Shown here piece after piece: positions 8,652-17,335 of a DNA stretch of 64,000 nt; within the stretch, counting starts at the first letter, position 1; the number at the start of each line of letters is the position of its first letter. Source of the DNA: an uncultured Opitutales bacterium (lineage in GTDB: Bacteria; Verrucomicrobiota; Verrucomicrobiia; Opitutales; Intestinicryptomonadaceae); NCBI GenBank assembly GCA_900548275.1, contig URJY01000004.1, positions 29,816-93,815 on the forward strand, given 5' to 3'. Made by a program: the position numbers and the translations under genes. Under the pieces are notes generated by a model. That model was not told the DNA's origin. It was given only the letters and a program-made list of their open reading frames with translations, and searched no databases.

Positions 8652-11153
8652 ATGAAAAAGCTGATTATTTCGGAAAAACCGTCCGTAGCGGCGGACATCG
8701 CAAGAGTTTTGGGCAAGGCAAAAAAATGCGACGACTATTACGAAAACGACCAATACGTCATCGCCTCCGCACTCGGACACCTCGTCGAGCTTAATATGCC
8801 CGCCGACATCGACAAAAAATACGCCCGCTGGACGCTCTCGAACCTGCCGATTATTCCCGAAACATTCAAGCTAAAGCCCATCGAAAAGACAAAGGCAAAG
8901 CTCGCCTCGCTAAAAAAGCTTCTTTCGCGCAAAGACATAGACGGCGTAATCAACGCCTGCGACGCGGGGCGCGAGGGCGAACTCATCTTCACATACATCT
9001 ACGAAATCACAAAGTGCAAACTTCCGCGCGAACGCCTGTGGGTTTCGTCTATGACCCCCGCATCCATTCTCGAAGCATTCTCGAACCTCAAGACTCAGGA
9101 CGAAATGGAATCGCTGCAGGACGCCGCAAGATGCCGCAGCGAGTCGGACTGGCTTGTCGGCATCAACGGCACAAGGGCAATCACGAGCAGAATGTACGGC
9201 TCGCGCGGCAAGAGCCTTGCCTCGGTCGGACGCGTACAGACCCCCACCCTCGCGATGATTGTGGAGCGCGAGCGCGAAATCCAGAATTTCAAGCCCAGCC
9301 GCTTCTGGCGCATTACCGCCAATTTCGAAATCGAAAACGGTCAGTACGAGGGCGTCTACCAGCGTCCCGACTTCAAGCAGTCGAAGAAGGACAAAGACCC
9401 GAACGACAAGGCGGACAGAATCTGGAATCACGCCGACGCCGAAAAGATCCTCAACGACATCCGCGCAATAGGCGTTGCGAAAGTCTCCGACAAAAAGACG
9501 CAGGCAAAGCAAATAGCCCCGCGCCTCTACGACCTCACGACGCTGCAGCGCGAAGCTAACAACAAATTTTCGTTCCCCGCAAACAAGACTCTTTCGATAG
9601 CGCAGTCGCTCTACGAAAAGCACAAGATGATAACCTACCCGCGTACCGACTCGCGCGCCCTGCCCGACGACTACCGCGGCGTGGTAAGCCGCACGATGGG
9701 CACGCTCTCCGAGCCGTACCTCGGCTTCGCGCAAAAGGCGGTTGCGGAAGGCTACGTCAAAAAGGCGGGCAAGAGAATTTTCGATTCGAAGCAGGTCAGC
9801 GACCACTTCGCAATCATCCCCACCGACGTGTCGGGCAAAAAGCTCACCGACGACGAATTTAAAATCTACGATATGATTGCCCGCCGCTTCGTCGCCGCGT
9901 TCTACCCCGAAGCGATTTTCGACGTTACCACGCGCCTTTCGGTGGTAGGCTCGAACATTTTCAAGACAGAAGGCAAAGTACTGCGCTCCGCTGGCTGGAT
10001 GGATGTCTACAACAAGGAAAGTTCCGACAAGGAAATCCTGCCCCCGCTCAAGGACGACAAGGAGCAGGCAAAGCTGCTCGAAGCCAAGCTCAAGGAGGAA
10101 GCCACGAAACCGCCCGCGCGCTACACCGAAGCGACACTGCTTTCCGCAATGGAAGGCGCGGGAAAACTGCTCGACGACGAAGAGCTTGCCGACGCGATGA
10201 AAGACAAGGGTCTTGGCACGCCCGCAACGCGCGCGCAGATTATCGAAAACCTCATCGCCCACAAGCTCGTAGAACGCGACCGCCGCGACCTCATCCCCAC
10301 GGCTCGCGCCGAAAGCCTCATCCGCTTCCTCGACGCACTGGCAATCGACGCGCTGACAAGCCCGTCGATGACCGGCGAGTGGGAGCAGAAGCTGCGCCTT
10401 ATCGAGCGCAAACAGCTGTCGCGCAAGGAATTTATGAAGGGCATCGACGAAATGACAACGCAAATCGTAGACAAGGCGCGAAACTTTGTCGAAGAAGACG
10501 CGGAGTCGCACGAAGTCGACATTCCAAACCCCCTCGACGGAAGCAAGCTGATTGAAACTTTCCGCGCGTACAAGTCGAAAGACGGCAAGTTCATAGTCTA
10601 CAAGACAATCGGCAACAGGAAAATTTCGGAAGACGAAGTGCGCGAACTCGTCACAAAAGGCAAAGTCGGACCGCTTGAAGGCTTCAGAAGCAAATTGGGT
10701 CGCCCCTACACGGCGACGCTCAAGCTCGACGAAAACTACGCGGTAAAGTTCCAGTTCGGCGACAACCCCGACGGCACGGAACGCAAGCCCGAAAATCTCG
10801 AAAACGCCCCCGTCGTCGGCCGCTGCCCGCGCTCGGCAATGGGGCTTTGCCAGTGCAAAACGGGCGAGCTTGTCGAAACCGAAAACGCCTACATTTGCCG
10901 CCATCCGAAAGGCGAAGAGAAAAAATGCTCGTTCAGACTCGGCAAGAATATGCTCTCGCACGCAATCACGCACGCGGAAATCGAAAGCCTCATCAACACG
11001 GGCAAAACCCCCGTCATCGAAGACTTCGTTTCGAAGCGCACAAAGAAGAAATTCTCGGCGGCACTCGCCCTCGACGCGCGCGGCGGAATATCGTTCGAGT
11101 TTGCGAAGAAAACGGGCGGACGCGGCGCAAAACCCGCCGAACAAAAAAAATAA
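8652..11153 (+). CDS. topB: Type IA DNA topoisomerase (topoisomerase III-like)
   Basis: ATP-independent enzyme that passes single strands and resolves linked DNA intermediates. The 833-residue protein begins MKKLIISEKPSVAADIARVLG (Toprim domain). It contains NACDAGREGELIF for metal binding and the catalytic Tyr in MITYPRTDSRALPDD. After the core, two degenerate Toprim-associated C-terminal repeats are visible, one near FRAYKSKDGKFIVYKTIG and one at the extreme C-terminus. A Cys-containing segment (CPRSAMGLCQCK) lies between them. The ATG at 8652 is preferred over an in-frame TTG at 8646. A TATTAT box ends only 5 nt before the ATG, so a very short or absent leader is possible. Confidence 0.93.
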   Translation: MKKLIISEKPSVAADIARVLGKAKKCDDYYENDQYVIASALGHLVELNMPADIDKKYARWTLSNLPIIPETFKLKPIEKTKAKLASLKKLLSRKDIDGVINACDAGREGELIFTYIYEITKCKLPRERLWVSSMTPASILEAFSNLKTQDEMESLQDAARCRSESDWLVGINGTRAITSRMYGSRGKSLASVGRVQTPTLAMIVEREREIQNFKPSRFWRITANFEIENGQYEGVYQRPDFKQSKKDKDPNDKADRIWNHADAEKILNDIRAIGVAKVSDKKTQAKQIAPRLYDLTTLQREANNKFSFPANKTLSIAQSLYEKHKMITYPRTDSRALPDDYRGVVSRTMGTLSEPYLGFAQKAVAEGYVKKAGKRIFDSKQVSDHFAIIPTDVSGKKLTDDEFKIYDMIARRFVAAFYPEAIFDVTTRLSVVGSNIFKTEGKVLRSAGWMDVYNKESSDKEILPPLKDDKEQAKLLEAKLKEEATKPPARYTEATLLSAMEGAGKLLDDEELADAMKDKGLGTPATRAQIIENLIAHKLVERDRRDLIPTARAESLIRFLDALAIDALTSPSMTGEWEQKLRLIERKQLSRKEFMKGIDEMTTQIVDKARNFVEEDAESHEVDIPNPLDGSKLIETFRAYKSKDGKFIVYKTIGNRKISEDEVRELVTKGKVGPLEGFRSKLGRPYTATLKLDENYAVKFQFGDNPDGTERKPENLENAPVVGRCPRSAMGLCQCKTGELVETENAYICRHPKGEEKKCSFRLGKNMLSHAITHAEIESLINTGKTPVIEDFVSKRTKKKFSAALALDARGGISFEFAKKTGGRGAKPAEQKK

Positions 11154-11177
11154 GGAAACGAAAACAAACTTTTTTCG

Positions 11178-11210
11178 AACGCGTTTTTCCCTCGGGGAAA
11201 CGCGTTTTTT
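11178..11210 (+). terminator. Intrinsic terminator after topB
   Basis: Stem AACGCG(TT)TTTCCC / GGGAAACGCGTT with a 2-nt bulge and TCG loop, followed by a T run. It lies 25 bp after the topB stop. Confidence 0.8.
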
Positions 11211-11251
11211 GCGCACAAAATCCAAAAAATTCCGCAAAAAAGAACAAAACA

Positions 11252-11279
11252 TTGACACATTCAAGGCGCGGAATATAGA
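11252..11279 (+). promoter_or_regulatory. Sigma-70-like promoter of the GH42-like gene pair, almost leaderless
   Basis: TTGACA (11252-11257), 16-bp spacer, TATAGA (11274-11279). Transcription would start about 7 nt later, at or next to the ATG at 11288. This leaves no room for a ribosome-binding site. Confidence 0.55.
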
Positions 11280-11287
11280 TTCCCCGA

Positions 11288-13999
11288 ATGAAAAAAATCT
11301 GTATATTTATGGCGGCGGCTGCGGTATTTTTTACAGCCGCCTGCGGCGGAAAGGACGAATTCAAAATAGAAAGCGCGACAGTCGCCGACATAGGAGGGGT
11401 CCCGCGCGTTGTGGTCAACGGCAAGCCCGAGCGGGCGCGTATGCTGTACGTTTCGCCCACATACTTTACAGCCGCCCCGCCCGTAATCAAGCCGCTCGGC
11501 ACAAAGTGGCGCAAGGTCTCGCTCGACATAGACCCTCAAAAAAAGGAGGTCTCCGACGGCAGATTCCAAATCAAAACGGAAAACAAACCGATGGAATACT
11601 ACCTGTCGAAATTCGAAGTGGTCGAGGCGGAAAGCGGAAAACAGGTCTTCGCCCTCAAATTCGACGGCAAAAATGTCGACCCGCGAATCGGTTTCTGGTG
11701 CGTTGGCAAAGGCAGGGTGAAACAGCTGCCGTTCGAAATGAAAAACACGCAAATCGACGGCGCAAAGAACGGCGCGCTGCGCGTTGCAATCACAAAGGAG
11801 ACGGGGCTGCTCAACCAAATCCACATCTATGTAAAAGACATCAAATTCGAGGCGGGCAAGGCGTACAAAATCAATTTCAGAATCAGGACAAGCCAAGACT
11901 TCGCACCGCTCAAATACCTCTATACAATGTTCGACAAAAACGAAGGACAGTACAGGTCGCTCGCGCCGAAGCCCGTTTCGTGCGTCGAACCGCAGGTGCG
12001 CCTCGCGCGCAAGGCGGGCGTGGACATCGTAACGTTCCCCGTACAGGCGGCGGACTACTACGTAAAGGACGGAGAAACGCCCGACTACTCGTACCTCGAC
12101 GGCGCATTGAAGTCGATTGTCGAAAACAACCCGAAAGCGCAGATTCTGGTGCGCATACGCTTCTATCCGCCTATCAAATGGCTTAGGGAAAATCCCGATT
12201 CCACACTTACATTTTTCGACGGAAGCAAAAGCACTTTGCACGCATCCATTTCATCGCCGAAATTCAGAGCCGACTCGCAGCGCGCATTGCGCTACATCAT
12301 CGACTACGCCGAAAAGAACTTCGGCGACAACATCGTCGGCTACCACCCCGGGGGCGGCAACTCGTGCGAATGGTTCTACGGCGACTCGTGGAGTTCGCGC
12401 TGGCAGGGCTACGACAAATCGACGGCGCAGGCGTGGGTTCGTTGGCTCGGCAAAAAATACGGCTCGGACGAAGCACTGCAAAAGGCGTGGAACAATCCGA
12501 ACGCGAAAATCGCCGCCGAAAAAGTTCCGACAAAAGACGAACGCGACGCGCCGAACTACCTCGTAAACCCCAAGACACAAAAGCGCATCGCCGACTTCAA
12601 CGAATTCTGGCAGGACGAAATGCTCGATATGATAGACAGCCTTGCGACAGTCATCCGCCAAAAGGTTCCGCACAAACTCTGCGTATTTTTCTACGGTTAC
12701 GCGGGCGAATTTTCGGGGATGTACAACGGTGTTGCATACTCGGGGCACGTCGGGCTCGGCAAACTTCTGAAGAACGGTAAAATCGACGCGCTGTGCGGTC
12801 CCATCTCGTATTCCGACCGCTACTACGGCGACGGAAAATCCACGATGGGCGCGACCGAATCAATCACCCGCGCGGGCAAGCTCTGGATTGACGAAGACGA
12901 CACCTCCACATACCTCGCCCCGAAAATCGGCAACTACCCGGGGATGGAAACGGGGCTTGATACGCGCGAAAAAACGCTCGACGTTCTAACGCGCAATATG
13001 TCGCAGGAGGCTGTACGCAACATAGGCTCGTGGTGGATGGACCTCGGCGGCGGCGGGTTCTTCAACGACGCCAAGCTCTGGAAGCTCAAGACCGTCTTCG
13101 AAAAAGCCGAAAACGATATGATTGAAAATCCCGTCGTCTACGACCCTGAAATCGCGCTGATTTTCGACGAAACCTCCGCTCTCTACTGCGCTGCGCGGGG
13201 AACTTCGCGCACGATGGTGAACGAATTCGGAAAGGCGCGCGGCAAGCTCAACCGCATCGGCGCGCCGTTCGCCCACTACCTGCTCGACGACATTATCTTC
13301 GGCAAGCCCACAAATTCAAAGCTCGACATCTACGCCGTCGCCTACGCGCTCGACTCAAGGAAACGCGCGGCAATCGCGGAAAGGGCGAAGAAAAACGCCT
13401 CGATTTTCCTCTGGGCACCCGCGTACATCGACATCGACAAGGGCGAATTTTCGACTGACGCAGTCGAAGAGCTTACGGGCTTCAAAGTGGAAAACATCCA
13501 AAACGGTCAAATTTTGGGCGTAGTGGAATCGACGGACGCGGGCAAAAAAATCGGTCTGCCCGAAAAGTTCGGCATCCCCGAAAACAAGCGTTATCCCGAC
13601 CCCCTGTTCTCGCCGAAAGTCGAAAGCGGCGACATCCTGCTTGCCAACTACCCGAATGGCAAACCCGCAGTGGTTCTGCGAGGCAAGACGCTCTTCTGCC
13701 CCACGGCGGGCGTGCCCTACCAACTCTACGCGCATATGGCGAAAATCGCGGGCGTTAAAATCTACACCGACTCCCCCGCCGCAGTCTACGCGAACGGCGC
13801 GTACATCTCGATAACGCCGACCGAACTGCAGGACGGGCAGACGCGAAAACTAAACATCGACACACACTCCGACTCCGACGTTTTCGACGCGCTCTCGGGC
13901 GAAAAGCTCGGCGAACGCGGCAAAGTTTCCGTCGAAGTCAAACGCGGCGGCTCGCTGCTGCTGCGCTTGGGCAACGGAAACGCCGATTTCAAAAAATAA
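11288..13999 (+). CDS. GH42-like glycoside hydrolase, predicted lipoprotein (paralog 1)
   Basis: Probable exo-acting beta-galactosidase or related hydrolase, 903 residues. A lipoprotein signal ends in the lipobox TAAC near residue 20, so it is probably anchored to a membrane facing the periplasm or outside. Residues 25-230 are a beta-rich, carbohydrate-binding-like region. A TIM barrel follows. The likely acid/base is Glu361 in GGNSCEWFYGDSW and the likely nucleophile is Glu536 in LWIDEDDTSTYL, by analogy with GH42. The region past residue 620 resembles GH42 trimerisation and beta domains. The next gene starts 18 bp on and encodes a close paralog with the same active-site blocks. Substrate is not determinable. 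Confidence 0.82.
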   Translation: MKKICIFMAAAAVFFTAACGGKDEFKIESATVADIGGVPRVVVNGKPERARMLYVSPTYFTAAPPVIKPLGTKWRKVSLDIDPQKKEVSDGRFQIKTENKPMEYYLSKFEVVEAESGKQVFALKFDGKNVDPRIGFWCVGKGRVKQLPFEMKNTQIDGAKNGALRVAITKETGLLNQIHIYVKDIKFEAGKAYKINFRIRTSQDFAPLKYLYTMFDKNEGQYRSLAPKPVSCVEPQVRLARKAGVDIVTFPVQAADYYVKDGETPDYSYLDGALKSIVENNPKAQILVRIRFYPPIKWLRENPDSTLTFFDGSKSTLHASISSPKFRADSQRALRYIIDYAEKNFGDNIVGYHPGGGNSCEWFYGDSWSSRWQGYDKSTAQAWVRWLGKKYGSDEALQKAWNNPNAKIAAEKVPTKDERDAPNYLVNPKTQKRIADFNEFWQDEMLDMIDSLATVIRQKVPHKLCVFFYGYAGEFSGMYNGVAYSGHVGLGKLLKNGKIDALCGPISYSDRYYGDGKSTMGATESITRAGKLWIDEDDTSTYLAPKIGNYPGMETGLDTREKTLDVLTRNMSQEAVRNIGSWWMDLGGGGFFNDAKLWKLKTVFEKAENDMIENPVVYDPEIALIFDETSALYCAARGTSRTMVNEFGKARGKLNRIGAPFAHYLLDDIIFGKPTNSKLDIYAVAYALDSRKRAAIAERAKKNASIFLWAPAYIDIDKGEFSTDAVEELTGFKVENIQNGQILGVVESTDAGKKIGLPEKFGIPENKRYPDPLFSPKVESGDILLANYPNGKPAVVLRGKTLFCPTAGVPYQLYAHMAKIAGVKIYTDSPAAVYANGAYISITPTELQDGQTRKLNIDTHSDSDVFDALSGEKLGERGKVSVEVKRGGSLLLRLGNGNADFKK

Positions 14000-14017
14000 C
14001 CATATCAAACAACACAC

Positions 14018-16663
14018 ATGAGAAAAACATACATTGCATTATTTGTGGCGGCGGGCATTGCGCTTTCCGCCGCTGCGTCCGAAACGCAATACAAAGTCGA
14101 AAGCTTCAACGGTGCGCCTTTCATAACCGAAAACGGAAAGCCGTTGCGCAACCGCATAGTGTGGGTCGCGGGCGGCTGTTCCGAAAGCCGAAACCATCCG
14201 CTGCTAAAAAAGGCGGATGTCTGGGGGGAAACGGAACTCGAGTTCGAAGCCCCGAACGACATCCCCGCAATCGTGCAGTTGCGGATGGGAAAGAGCGCGG
14301 GCGAAATCTATTTTTCGAAGTGGGAAGTTTCTGAATCGGAAAGCGGGAAAGTCGTATTCTCGCTCGACACGGCTTCGACAAAGCCCGACAAAAGCATTGC
14401 GCACTGGTGCGTGGGATTCCGCGAAAATCCGCCCGTAAAGCTCGAAAACGTCGACACCGACGACGGCGGGCGCGCGCTCAAACTCACGCTCGGCAGCGAC
14501 AAAAAGCTTGAGGCATTCCACCTGTACAGAAATTCCATTCCCGTCGAAAAAGGCAAAAAATACAAGGTCAAGCTCCGCGCCAAAAGCGACGCCCCGCGCC
14601 CGTTTTCGACATCCGTCTATTATTACAACAACGGCTTCGTCTTCGTGAAGTCCGACACATCCATCGCCGCGTCAACGGTCGGACACGCCGCGAAAGCGGG
14701 AGTCGATTTCGTGTCGTTCGAAATAAACAGCGTCTGGACAAAGCCGAACGAAGAACCGAACTTCGCTTACATCGACAGCGCGTTCGGCGTTTTCCTCGAA
14801 GCCAACCCCAAGGCAAAACTCATCCCCCGCGTGCGCCTCGACCCCCAAATCAACAAGTGGTGGCGCGACTCGCACCCCGACGATATGATGAAAAATTCCG
14901 ACGGCACAATCAACGAAACCTACATTTCCGTGTCGTCGCCGACCTACCGCAAGGAGGCGGCGGAATCGCTGCGCAAGTTCATCGAATACTGCGAAAAGCA
15001 CTACCCCGACAATATGGCGGGCTACCACCCCGCGGGCGGAAACTCGCGCGAGTGGTTCTACGGCGGCACTTGGCACAAAACCTTCAGCGGCTACGACGTC
15101 AACACGCTCAAGGCGTGGCGCGCGTGGCTGAAAAACAAATACGGTTCGGTCGAAAATCTCGCAAAGGCGTGGAACTGCGGCGCGCCCGAGTCGTTCGAAA
15201 AAATCGGGCTGCCCACACAGGAGGAACGCGAAACGCCCGCATTCGTAATCGACCCGAAAACGCAGTGGAAAATCGCCGACCTCAACCTGTTCCTGCAGGA
15301 CGAAATGGCGGACACCGTCCTCGGGCTTGCAAAGGTCATACGCCAAGCCGCGCCAAACAAACTCTCGATTTTCTTCTTCGGCTACGGCTTCGAATTTTCG
15401 GGCGTACGCAACAGCCCCGCATTCTCGGGGCACTACGCGCTTTCGAAAATCATAAAGTCGCCCGACATCGACGCCATCTCGGGACCGATTTCGTACTTCG
15501 ACAGAAATTTCGGCGACGGCAAAACAACGATGGGCGCAACCGAATCTATAACCGACGCGGGCAAACTCTGGATTGACGAAGACGACACCTCCACATACCT
15601 CGCCCCGCGCGACGGACGCGACTACCCCGGAAAATACTCGGGGCTGTACACGCTCGGGGACTCGCGCGAAGTTCTTCGCCGCAACCTCGCACAGGAGACA
15701 GTGCGCAACAACGGCGTCTGGTGGATGGACCTCTTCGGTCAGGGCTGGTTCGACGACAAAAAGCTTTGGCGCGAAATGAAAAACTTCGCAAAGCCCGAAC
15801 GCGACATCATCGCCCACCCCCTCCCCTACCGCCCGCAAATGCGGCTCGTAATGGACGAAACGTCGATGTGTATGATTGCGGCAAGAGGCGGGGCGGGAAT
15901 CACCACGCAGAAACTGATGGCGTTGGGAAGAGTCGCGGCGAACCGCTCGGGCGTGCCGTTCGGGCAGTACCTGCTCGCCGACGTTCTCGCAAAACCCGAC
16001 GCGGCAAAGCTCAACGCAATGCTCTCGGTCTACGCGCTCGACGCAAAGCAACGCGCAGCCTGCGCCGCCCTGCGCGAAAAATCGGCAAACATCTGGGCGT
16101 GGCTTCCCGCCTACATCGACACCGACAAACGCGAATTCTCGACATCCGCAGTCGAGGAGGCGACGGGCTTCAAGGTCAAGCCCGTCAACGCAAAACCCGC
16201 CGCAATACCCACCGAAGACGGGCTGAAAATCGGGCTGAAAGCGACGTCGGGCGCGGAATACGCAATGCCGCTGCTCTCGCCGATTCCCGAAAGCGGCGAC
16301 ATAGTGCTTGCGAAATTCGAAAACGGACTGCCTGCAATCGTCCTGCGCAAGAGCGGCAAACACCCGCAGCTTTTCTGCGCCGTGCCCGAAATCCAGACGG
16401 AACTCTACCGCCATATGGCGGAACTTGCGGGCGCGCACGTCTACAACAAACAGGGTACGGTAGTCTACGCAAACGGCGCGTACGTTTCGGTCGTAGCGGT
16501 CGAAGACGGCGAATACGAAATCGACCTCGGACGCGACGGCGCGGTCTACAACGCGCTAAGCGGAAACAAACTCGGCAGCTCGCGGACAATCGCCCTAAAA
16601 ATGAGAAAGGGCGACTGCCGCTTTCTGCGCCTCGGCAAAGGCAACGCCGACTTCGAAAAATAG
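14018..16663 (+). CDS. GH42-like glycoside hydrolase, secreted (paralog 2)
   Basis: 881-residue paralog of the preceding gene. It has an ordinary signal peptide (MRKTYIALFVAAGIALSAAAS) instead of a lipobox, so it is predicted to be soluble in the periplasm or released. The domain order is the same: an N-terminal beta-rich module, a TIM barrel and a C-terminal region. The likely acid/base is Glu345 in GGNSREWFYGG and the likely nucleophile is Glu521 in LWIDEDDTSTYLAP. It ends NADFEK, matching the NADFKK end of paralog 1, as expected for tandem duplication. It is 18 bp downstream of that gene and lacks a Shine-Dalgarno sequence. A terminator follows. Confidence 0.82.
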   Translation: MRKTYIALFVAAGIALSAAASETQYKVESFNGAPFITENGKPLRNRIVWVAGGCSESRNHPLLKKADVWGETELEFEAPNDIPAIVQLRMGKSAGEIYFSKWEVSESESGKVVFSLDTASTKPDKSIAHWCVGFRENPPVKLENVDTDDGGRALKLTLGSDKKLEAFHLYRNSIPVEKGKKYKVKLRAKSDAPRPFSTSVYYYNNGFVFVKSDTSIAASTVGHAAKAGVDFVSFEINSVWTKPNEEPNFAYIDSAFGVFLEANPKAKLIPRVRLDPQINKWWRDSHPDDMMKNSDGTINETYISVSSPTYRKEAAESLRKFIEYCEKHYPDNMAGYHPAGGNSREWFYGGTWHKTFSGYDVNTLKAWRAWLKNKYGSVENLAKAWNCGAPESFEKIGLPTQEERETPAFVIDPKTQWKIADLNLFLQDEMADTVLGLAKVIRQAAPNKLSIFFFGYGFEFSGVRNSPAFSGHYALSKIIKSPDIDAISGPISYFDRNFGDGKTTMGATESITDAGKLWIDEDDTSTYLAPRDGRDYPGKYSGLYTLGDSREVLRRNLAQETVRNNGVWWMDLFGQGWFDDKKLWREMKNFAKPERDIIAHPLPYRPQMRLVMDETSMCMIAARGGAGITTQKLMALGRVAANRSGVPFGQYLLADVLAKPDAAKLNAMLSVYALDAKQRAACAALREKSANIWAWLPAYIDTDKREFSTSAVEEATGFKVKPVNAKPAAIPTEDGLKIGLKATSGAEYAMPLLSPIPESGDIVLAKFENGLPAIVLRKSGKHPQLFCAVPEIQTELYRHMAELAGAHVYNKQGTVVYANGAYVSVVAVEDGEYEIDLGRDGAVYNALSGNKLGSSRTIALKMRKGDCRFLRLGKGNADFEK

Positions 16664-16680
16664 GCAAAACAAACCGTTTC

Positions 16681-16715
16681 AAAACCGTCGGAATTTTCCC
16701 CCCGACGGTTTTTTT
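16681..16715 (+). terminator. Intrinsic terminator after the GH42-like pair
   Basis: 11-bp stem AAAACCGTCGG / CCGACGGTTTT, 10-nt loop, then a T run. It lies 17 bp after the stop codon of paralog 2. Confidence 0.88.
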
Positions 16716-16766
16716 GTGTCGCAACGCGCAATATTGTTTTTCTGGGGGAAATGTTGTTTTTTGTAA

Positions 16767-16795
16767 TTGACAAACGATATTTCACCCGCGAAAAT
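16767..16795 (+). promoter_or_regulatory. Candidate promoter of the GMC dehydrogenase operon
   Basis: TTGACA (16767-16772) with a 17-bp spacer to GAAAAT (16790-16795). The ATG at 16802 is 6 nt further on, again implying a leaderless or near-leaderless transcript. Confidence 0.45.
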
Positions 16796-16801
16796 ATCGT
16801 T

Positions 16802-17335
16802 ATGTACACACGGCGAGAATTTTTGCAGGATGCGGTAATCGCAGCCTCGGGGATGGCACTGAGCGGTTGCGCAAAACAGACGGTCTTCGACACCGACCAA
16901 CGGGCGTGTCTGATTGCCCTCGCGGAACAGATTATCCCCGCCGACGACAAGTTCGGCGGCGCAACCGATGCGGGTGTAATAAATTATATGGAAACATTCG
17001 CGGGTAAATATTATCCCGAAATAATACCGTACTATGCGGAGCAGCTGGCAATGCTTCAAAAGGCGTGTGTCGCCGTTCATTCGAAAAAATTTCAGGAGCT
17101 TGCATTCGACGAACAGACCGCATTTATGAAAAAAATGGAGGTCGGCAAAGTTCCGTCCGCCGAATGGAATGCAGCCGCCCAACGCAGCTTTTTCAACGAA
17201 ATTCTGACGCGTTCCATGCAGGGCTTCTACGGCTCGCCGCGCCACGGCGGCAACAAAAACTATATGTCGTACAAAATGCTCGGGCTTGATATGCCCGTAG
17301 TTGTCGGACAAAACCGCTACGGGAGGAGGTCGTAA
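16802..17335 (+). CDS. Gluconate 2-dehydrogenase subunit 3 family protein, Tat lipoprotein
   Basis: Small (gamma) subunit of a membrane-bound GMC-type dehydrogenase, 177 residues. The N-terminus MYTRREFLQDAVIAASGMAL carries the twin-arginine motif TRREFL, and a lipobox LSGC follows. The protein is therefore predicted to be exported folded and lipid-anchored in the periplasm. The rest (ALAEQIIPADDKFGGATDAG, FYGSPRHGGNK) matches the subunit 3 family. In known gluconate and sorbitol dehydrogenases this subunit carries the signal that exports the flavoprotein partner. Its TAA stop shares one base with the ATG of that partner. Confidence 0.88.
   Translation: MYTRREFLQDAVIAASGMALSGCAKQTVFDTDQRACLIALAEQIIPADDKFGGATDAGVINYMETFAGKYYPEIIPYYAEQLAMLQKACVAVHSKKFQELAFDEQTAFMKKMEVGKVPSAEWNAAAQRSFFNEILTRSMQGFYGSPRHGGNKNYMSYKMLGLDMPVVVGQNRYGRRS
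17321..17330 (+). promoter_or_regulatory. Strong Shine-Dalgarno sequence of the GMC dehydrogenase gene
   Basis: GGGAGGAGGT lies inside the last codons of the upstream gene, 4 nt before the ATG at 17335. It is one of few perfect ribosome-binding sites in the window. Together with the one-base TAATG overlap it should support coupled translation of the two subunits. Confidence 0.8.
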
